In this document: positions 53,647 through 60,000 of the stretch, one piece after another | How positions within the stretch are numbered: position 1 is the stretch's first letter | Layout of the letters: each line of letters begins with the position of its first letter | NCBI RefSeq assembly: GCF_963678635.1 | Contig: NC_087068.1 | Coordinates: 37,397,436-37,457,435 of the forward strand | DNA: 60,000 bases | Source: Symsagittifera roscoffensis | Taxonomy: Eukaryota; Xenacoelomorpha; Acoela; Convolutidae | Reading direction: 5' to 3' | Made by a program: the position numbers and the translations under genes | The notes under the pieces: generated by a model | Seen by the model: only the letters and a program-made list of their open reading frames with translations | Databases searched by the model: none | Told to the model about the DNA's origin: nothing

Positions 53647-55997
53647 ATTCAGCCACAGACAATTCAGGCGCAGAGACAATTCAGCCACAGACAATTCAGC
53701 CGATCCGATTTAAAATACAGACAATTCAGCCAAAGACAATTCGGCCGATTTAGATTAAAGAGACAAGATAAAAGGGAACAATAAAACTTTTCTAATTTGA
53801 TTAGAGTCAGAAGGCTTTCAACAGTTTACCAAAGAAATGAAAAACATCAAATAACAAATTTCGAAGATCAAAACAAACTTGCTATGCATAAAGTTTTACG
53901 AAATATGTACATTGAAGGTACACAGTTTTAAATACTTCTGTATATGGTCTCGATTGTAGTTTTTTGCGTTTTGAACGAGTTTATCATTTGCTATTGAATA
54001 CTTGGGCTTCTGTTTTCTGATAATATCACCGGACATCAGTCTCTCTACATTAATTTCGGCGTTTTTTTGCTCATCTTTTAATCGTGCGATCAACTTGGGG
54101 AGGGCTGGATGTTTTGTCGATACGAACTTATTGAAGCTGCCATTCCATGCCTCCAACGCATTGTTCGTACGAGGTTCTCCGCTGAGCACCCGATTGAAAA
54201 CGTTCCAATCGCCAATGTCAAACTTTGGTTTGACGCGTCTATTTCCTCGACAAGCACCAATATAGGTGTCTTCGAAGTAGTCTGATAGACTCTGGAATTC
54301 CTCTGAAGGATCCTCTTTTCGGAGCGCCTCAAAAGCGAAAATAACGTCGTCAATGGGAACGAATGCCAAGCAAATCATTTTTTTGACATTCAGTCGAAAC
54401 TCATCATCGTCCATGTACTTGCGCGAAAAACCAAGTTTTTGTACATTGCGCCATACTGCTTGGCCCAGGTGGAAGAAACAGAATCGAATTTTTGTATCAG
54501 GCTGCATTTTTTATGGCGTTGCGAACAGCGGCTTCAAAGTCAATGACTACTTTTTTTCCAAATTGCTCTAAGCAGCCAAAAAGTTTTTCGTAAGTGTCTT
54601 GCGTCTTATTGGGCAGCAGAGCATACACCAAGGGTATAACTGCGTTTTCGATTACACCATGAATAGTATAAATTTGGTAAAAGACGTCTGGTGCCACTGA
54701 AAACGTTCCATCGCAATGACAGATTTCCGACTGAGAAAGCAAATCAAGCGCTGGTAGTGTTGCAAAAACTAAAACTCGACTGTCCGACTTACCAGAATCA
54801 AAATACAGGAACGTATCACCGCTGTGTTTGAGTTTGAGAGGTTCAGGAATTTCGTCGACGCTCTCAAGGTTTTTTGGTTTTGGCATTGTTTCCAAAGCTT
54901 GCTGCCTGATTCGGTTTATACTTCGAAGGGATGTTGAGTAAATCGGTATTGTGGTCGCTGCATAAAGAGGCAGGTCAATTTGGGCGTTGAAAACAATCTG
55001 TCGGGGAGCGTTACCGGTGTTTGCGGCTTTTTCTCGAACTTCATTAGCAAATTTCTTGGCTTGAATTTTTGAGGGGCTCGGTAAATGAGCGTGCTCGGTT
55101 TTCAAGGTAAATTCTTGCTGTTCGTCCAAATAACCCACTGCTCTACAATTTCCAAATGTACATTGCCATTTAATGAGACCGTTCTTAAGTTGGTTTTTTT
55201 CACGGTATCTATAACCGTCGAGACAAAGATGTTTTTTTTCCGCGTTCAGATATTACGAATTCCATTTTACGTCAACTTTTGCTAAAAGTGAATGAATGAG
55301 AATGATTCGGATACTAATCAACCAGTTGTTCAAGCTACTTACTAATGAAAATTAATCAATGTTAATTGTGTCAATGGACCATTTAACTGCAAAAAGTAGG
55401 CGCTAAACGCGGTACTGGTTTCTGGTTGGTCAATATTTTAATCGCAATTAGTTTATCTTTTAAAAAAGTTTAAGTATCAAATTAGTTTCAACCAACTACC
55501 CAAATTACCTGATAGGCGGTTGCACCCTCCCCCGCCTAAGGCATGATAAGAATATCAGCGTAACTGTGTGGCCCATACGTGGTAGGGGTGGTCAGCCCTT
55601 TAACTGATATCCTTTTTGACCGCCTGTAAATTCCCAATTTCGGGTCTGCTTTCGTGTAAATTGTAAACTTTTAAGTATTGCGCAGTTTTTTGTAGAGTTC
55701 GATTTTTGCTTAACTATTATTCCAAAATTGGAAACATAATGAGTTGTATAAAGTTTTATTATGCTTAGGCATTTTTGGTTCTGTTAATTTTAATTGTTTT
55801 ATGTGCATTCGAAAGGAATTACTTATAAGTCGTCTAATAAAAGCTTTGATGTTTTGCCGCATGTGAAAAGTTTTTGCGCGCACGTTTTAAAACTTTAAAA
55901 CTGTCTGAAAAGTCTTTGGTCGAATTGTCTCACTCATTTTGACTGAATTGTCTGAATTTGAAATTGGCTGAATTGTCTGTGGCCGAATTGTCTGAAC
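53646..55997 (-). mobile_element. MULE-type DNA transposon with subterminal repeat arrays
   Basis: Both ends carry inverted arrays of AGACAATTCAGCC (left about 53,646-53,750: four to five copies; right about 55,920-55,995 in inverse orientation as GGCNGAATTGTCT). A FLYWCH-MULE transposase lies between on the minus strand. Flanking LINE pieces differ on the two sides, so no target-site duplication can be recognised. 55,290-55,915 is AT-rich and holds nothing else I recognise. Confidence 0.75.
53896..55265 (-). pseudogene. FLYWCH zinc-finger MULE transposase, frameshifted
   Basis: From ATG at 55,265 the sense is MEFVISERGKK, then a FLYWCH finger (LDGYRY ... WQCTFGNC ... HAHL). Then comes the MULE catalytic domain: CDGTFSVAPDVFYQIYTIHG, a second Asp in VIDFEAA, FCFFHLGQAVW, EDTYIG, and RTNNALEAWNGSFNKF, which carries the probable catalytic Glu. 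One extra A in an A8 run (about 55,231-55,238) and a one-base shift near 54,500 break the frame; otherwise it is open. Such proteins cut and paste Mutator-like elements. Two small frame errors in 450 codons suggest fairly recent loss. Confidence 0.85.
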
Positions 55998-57465
55998 GCG
56001 GTCTCAAAGCTTAAGGACATAGCAACTGTGGACGCCTTTTAGACCGACCACAGAGAAGGCATTGGTAACACGAGTAACGTCACTTCAACTTCTGAAATCT
56101 GGAAGCAACTCCACAAAGCTACGTCAAGTGCAGTGTCAGAATGGATACAGAGATCTATTTGAACAATGTAGCTGAGCAGAGAAAAATGTTCCAGCTACTC
56201 CATGGTGCTTATCAATAAAAGTTCTAGAACTTAATATTCTACAAAGACATAGCAACACCATAGACAAAAACCTCACCAAAAGTCAGGCTGGATTCAGACA
56301 TGAAAGAAGCTGCATCGACCAGATTTATAGCATACTACGGGCTCTAGAGAAAAGATACGAAATCTGACAACCAACATCAATCTGCTTCATTGACTTCACA
56401 GCTGCCTTCGACAGCGTCCATCGGAACACGTTATGCAAACTTCTCAGAAGAGCCGGCGTACCAGGTGTCACATGCGGTGTTGTGATAAAACTTTTCTGTC
56501 ATGCCACTTGCAAGATAAAAGCTTATAACGATGAAAGCGTTGGGTTTGATGTTTTTCAGGGGTCAGGAAGGGAGGAATTTTATCACGCCGTCTTCTGCCT
56601 ACTAGCAGTTAACGATGTGCTCAAGTAACAGAATACCAATTGCAAGGTGTCGTCATTTGACCATCCCTCTGTACCTTCGATGCCTTTGCATTTGCCGATG
56701 ACATTGCTCTTGTTACAAAATATGGAAAACCTAAAAAGTATGACCACCAACATGTCAATCGAAGCTAGAAAGTTAGGTCTTATCATTAAGACCAAAATAA
56801 TGAACACCGACGGATCAAAGGATACTTTTACCATCAATGGAGGATTATCGCTTGAGGTCGTCAGTCCCCGAAGGAGCAGCCGATGTAGGCGTAAACAGAC
56901 GCATAAACCAAGCCTGGGCCGTGTTTAAGCATATATCCCGGCTATGGCATGCTCACCTAAATCTTAAGATCAAAATCTGGGTCATCAAAACATGCGTCCG
57001 AACAACAGCGTCATACGCATGAGAAACATGGAACATTCTACAGTCAAATGCAAAAGCTAGACGTGTTCAGGAAATGTCTTCGGAGAATTGCGAGTATCTC
57101 GTACTTAGACCACATTACAAACAACAATGTCATGAAAATTTGAAATTGCGGTGAAACAAATATTTTCACATATTGTCAGTCGCAGGCAGTGGAAGTACTT
57201 TGGTCATGTGCTGCGATTGAAGGAAGCCCGCCAACCACGAATGATTTTTCTAGCTAAACCGGACCCGGAGTGGAAGAGACCTCGTGGAGGAATGAAATTT
57301 TCCGACGAGCTTATCAGGAAGAAAAAAGCTGAATCAATACTAAAACCCTTCCATCTGTCTCATAAGACCTTCGAGAAAACGTGGAAGACTCAAATGACGA
57401 CGTTGGCCAATGATCGTAACCAGTGGAGACTACTTACGGAAAGTGAAGTCAATACCTCGAAATGA
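55998..57465 (+). mobile_element. RTE-like LINE remnant 2, a rearranged duplicate of remnant 1
   Basis: Begins GTCTCAAAGCTTAAGGACAT, equal to about 52,608, and follows remnant 1 with the same stop codons (the TGA after GATACGAAATC, the TAA after GTGCTCAAG) but two internal deletions. It then extends further to the C-terminal domain (57,151-57,465: RRQWKYFGHVLRLKEARQPR, typical of the RTE tail) and its stop. Shared nonsense mutations mean it is a copy of the same dead element, not an independent insertion. Confidence 0.85.
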
Positions 57466-58019
57466 GGTGGAAAAAGACGACGATATTGCTCATAGAGATG
57501 CTTTTTTGTCTTGATCTCGTTAGTTTTTGCAAAGCTCAGTCTCCCTTTTTTTTGAAACTTCTATCAATTTTTTAAGTCTCTTTCCGATAAATGACACTTT
57601 TTCAACTGGCTGTTGGCTGTTTTAGTTTTTTTCTGTTACGAAATGAGAAAGATACACTTCTTCCAGATGGCAGCACCTACATCCTTTTTCTCTTCGCGAT
57701 GAATCCGTTGAAAATATGTTAAAATACTTTCTCCGAACATGTTAGCAGTTTGAGCATGTTCTGTTTGAAGTCTTTGGTTATAAAGAGTCGATGAACATAG
57801 TTCAGACACTTATATAGGATACTGTTCAGTTCTTTTTCGATATAAGCTCAGTTAAATTTCAAATTCACTTCATTTTTTTTTGCTTAAAGGACGGCAAACT
57901 CGATTACCGAGCAGCAAAAGCGTAAAGACCATGAAAGACGTGGGTGACTTCTAGTTTCGAAGAAAGTGGAACTTAAGTTTCTGATTTCCCAGCGAGAATA
58001 AGTGTCTTGTAATCGGGAA
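57466..58019. other. AT-rich DNA with dispersed repeat R1
   Basis: Blocks AACTGGCTGTTGGCTGTTTTAG (57,604) and CCGAGCAGCAAAAGCG (about 57,907) belong to repeat R1; CGATGAACATAGTTCAGAC (57,790) also occurs at 26,300. No gene. Confidence 0.5.
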
Positions 58020-58139
58020 CTCCGCCTGAAAGCATTGCATGCAGTAATGTTTCTTGCCGGTCCCAAGCCCGGGTAAAGGAGGAGGGTTGGCGATAGGAAG
58101 GGCATCCAGCCGTGAAACTCCGCTTCAACCTACTGAATC

Positions 58140-59045
58140 ATGAATACGCCAAATATAGGGGGCAGTACACCCCGAAGTGCTGCGCGGGCGTTGTCGGTGC
58201 CGGCCTACGTCATAAAGAATGCACTGACACCCCGAAACTCCCTGAGACAAATGACGGCTGCAGAGCCTGACACGCCAGGAAACAAGTTTCGGGTTGCTAC
58301 GTGGAACGTTGTTTCCATGACTGGAAGGAGTGGTGAGGTAGCAAGAGAACTTGGTGAGCGGAAAGTTGATGCTGCCTGCCTTCCAGAAACTCGGTGGAGG
58401 GGAGCAGGAACAAGAATGACTGGAAACGGTTACAAGTTCTTCTGGTCTGGCGGAAAGAAAGCAGAAAATGGAGTTGGCTTTGCTTTCGCTGAACACTTAG
58501 TGAACCGTGTGGTGGAGGTCAACCGTGTCAACGACCGCATCATCTCAGTTACGGTTCTTTTGGAAGATCGTCCCTACAATTTGATATCTGCGTATTGCCC
58601 ACAGAGCCAATTAGCAGAAGATATGAAAGATCATTTCTACGATGCCCTTGAACGTGAGTTGCTGACGACCGATAACCCGCTGGTTGGTGGTGATTTCAAC
58701 GGACACATTGGCGAGGACAACTCAAGTTGCGAAAGTGTACATGGTGGTTTTGGTTATGGAAGCCAGAACAGTGACGGCGTCCGACTACTAGACTGTGCCA
58801 TGTCTGCACGACTGTTTATTGCCAACACTGCGTTCAAGAAACCACACACTCAGTTGGTGACATTTATTTCGGGCAGTATTGCAACCCAGATAGATTATAT
58901 TTTTTACAGAAAAGGCTCAATCTCTTTAAAGAATGCAAAGACTATTCCAGTTGGCACTCAGCATAAACTTGTTGTAGCTGACTTTACCATGAAGAAAGTC
59001 CACAAACAAAAAAACAAAAAAAAGTCAAGCGACAACCAAGGATAA
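58140..59045 (+). CDS. LINE endonuclease (APE-like) ORF
   Basis: A 301-codon ORF. From residue about 50: VATWNVVSMTGRSGEVAREL, LPETRWRG (catalytic Glu), then ISAYCPQ, GGDFNGHIG (catalytic Asp and Asn), QIDYIFYR and a late HKLVVADF-type block with the conserved Asp. These are the conserved blocks of APE-type endonucleases of RTE LINEs, which nick the target for reverse transcription. The start ATG at 58,140 is the first in frame. The ORF ends shortly after an A-rich stretch where the RT frame (-1) takes over. The 45 residues before the nuclease block have no known motif. Confidence 0.9.
   Translation: MNTPNIGGSTPRSAARALSVPAYVIKNALTPRNSLRQMTAAEPDTPGNKFRVATWNVVSMTGRSGEVARELGERKVDAACLPETRWRGAGTRMTGNGYKFFWSGGKKAENGVGFAFAEHLVNRVVEVNRVNDRIISVTVLLEDRPYNLISAYCPQSQLAEDMKDHFYDALERELLTTDNPLVGGDFNGHIGEDNSSCESVHGGFGYGSQNSDGVRLLDCAMSARLFIANTAFKKPHTQLVTFISGSIATQIDYIFYRKGSISLKNAKTIPVGTQHKLVVADFTMKKVHKQKNKKKSSDNQG
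59009..59024 (+). promoter_or_regulatory. Two in-phase -1 slippery heptamers between endonuclease and RT
   Basis: In the endonuclease frame the codons read CAA AAA AAC AAA AAA AAG. This contains A AAA AAC (59,009-59,015) and A AAA AAG (59,018-59,024), both in the X XXY YYZ phase needed for -1 slippage, and the downstream RT frame is exactly -1. RTE elements normally have one ORF, so a single lost A in this run is the simpler explanation. Confidence 0.35.
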
Positions 59046-60000
59046 AGACTTGGAAACTACGTGATCCAGAGACAAAGAAACTTTTCACTACTGAGTTTGC
59101 TGCGACACCTGAGGCAAATGCATGGGAGGAGCTGAAGAAAAACCTGTTCGAGGTAGCACAAAATGTTTGCGGTGTTTCTCGAGGACATGCAGCCTCACGT
59201 GAAACTTGGTGGTGGAACCAAGAAGTAGAAGCTGTGAAAATGAAGAAACAACTGTTCAAACAGTGGCGCAGAAACAGAAACGATGCAAATCGGACAGCGT
59301 ATGCGAATGCTAAACTTGCTGCGAAGCATACGATTCGTGATGCTATCAACAGTCAAGTAGAGCACGCTATTGCAGATGCTGACTCTAAGAATATCTTCAA
59401 CATAGCAAAGCAAAGGGCCAAGCAAAAACAAGACGTTGTCGGCACGAATTACTTGAAGGATGCAGAAGGGAAATTTCAAACTAACATTGCTGCTCGTCAG
59501 AAAATATGGAAAGACTATATGCATGAAATCATGAATGTTGAACATCCTTACATTAGTAGTGACAAACCGGCTGTAGAAGGACCTTGTGAGGAAGTTACAG
59601 TGGCAGAGATTAAGAGTGCCTTGCGAGCGTTAGCGAACAAGAAGGCTCCAGGGCCCAGTGGTATCACTGCAGAGGTGCTCAAAGCTGCCGGTGACCCTTG
59701 CATTGATGTACTGACAACTATTTGCAACCAGATCTTATTCAGTGGTAAGATGCCCGATGACTGGAAACTGAGCTCTCTGATTCCACTGTACAAAGGTAAA
59801 GGTGACCCTCTCAGTACCAACTCATATCGTGGTATAAAGTTATTGGAACATTCTTTTAAACTCTTGGAGAAGGTTTTTGACTCAAGACTCCGTGATATGA
59901 TTACAATTGGCAGAACACAGTATGGCTTTATGCCAGGTCGCTGCACTGTCGATGCAGTCTTTGTTGCCCGTCAACTTTGCGAAAAGTTTGCAGCAAAAAA
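59015..60000 (+). CDS. LINE linker and reverse transcriptase (partial, continues past window)
   Basis: Open in the -1 frame relative to the endonuclease ORF for at least 328 codons to the last base; I read it codon by codon and found no stop. After a basic linker (KRQPRIKTWKLRD) and a helical region come the first RT blocks: NKKAPGPSGITAEVLKAAG, WKLSSLIPLYKGKGDPLSTN, SYRGIKLLEHSFKLLEKVFD and QYGFMPGRCTVDAVFVARQL. These match RT blocks 0-3 of RTE-type LINEs. The catalytic FADD block would lie beyond the edge. Confidence 0.9.

Larger units (their letters stand above)
58020..60000 (+). mobile_element. RTE-type LINE, nearly intact, running off the right edge
   Basis: An apurinic-like endonuclease ORF (58,140-59,045) is followed in the -1 frame by the linker and the first RT blocks, open to the window end. 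The GC-richer leader just upstream (58,030-58,139) is probably part of the element. It is unlike the two LINE remnants to the left and far better preserved. Confidence 0.88.

Overview
This is nuclear DNA of an invertebrate animal that I cannot name. The three single-copy genes are split by GT-AG introns and resemble animal ARL5, INPP5E and ATXN3. Everything else is transposons, tRNA-derived SINEs and other repeats. INPP5E acts in cilia, so the host is presumably ciliated. No bacterial, CRISPR or rRNA features were seen.

Bases 1-22,000 are transposon sequence, visibly richer in G+C than the rest. A Ty3/gypsy-type retroelement lies on the minus strand: gag 8,296-5,894, then pol in the +1 frame with protease, RT, RNase H and integrase, then an open frame running off the left edge. 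Its upstream leader holds a 33-copy 14-bp minisatellite. An 880-bp TG...CA repeat follows (A, 10,668-11,556), probably an LTR. Two more copies (B 11,648-12,466; C 19,984-20,857) lie in opposite orientation around about 7 kb of minus-strand coding-like sequence whose products I do not recognise. To its right is the 3' fragment of another retroelement (20,866-22,060).

Bases 22,860-52,660 hold the host genes, all on the plus strand. ARL5 (22,860-25,693, 6 exons) is a Golgi small GTPase. INPP5E (32,425-38,588, 7 coding exons) is a phosphoinositide 5-phosphatase ending in a CaaX box. ATXN3 (46,666-50,139, 8 exons) is a Josephin deubiquitinase. The three look independent, not operonic. Between and inside them are long tRNA-derived SINEs, a 165-bp tandem repeat, a foldback element, a decayed CR1/Jockey-like LINE and a dispersed AT-rich repeat. 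The last three exons of ATXN3, with a downstream LINE fragment, are tandemly duplicated (unit about 1,934 bp, about 99% identical by eye).

Bases 52,270-60,000 are again mobile DNA: two related RTE-like LINE remnants that share the same defects, a decayed MULE transposon with a FLYWCH finger between them, and at the right edge a largely intact RTE-type LINE. Its endonuclease and RT frames are separated by a -1 shift lying on slippery A-rich heptamers.

The observations I consider most worth follow-up are the unidentified 7-kb coding region between inverted repeats, a strong local excess of the palindrome CTYRAG confined to the first 21 kb, and a GAG-TTT-T context shared by two +1 frame changes.
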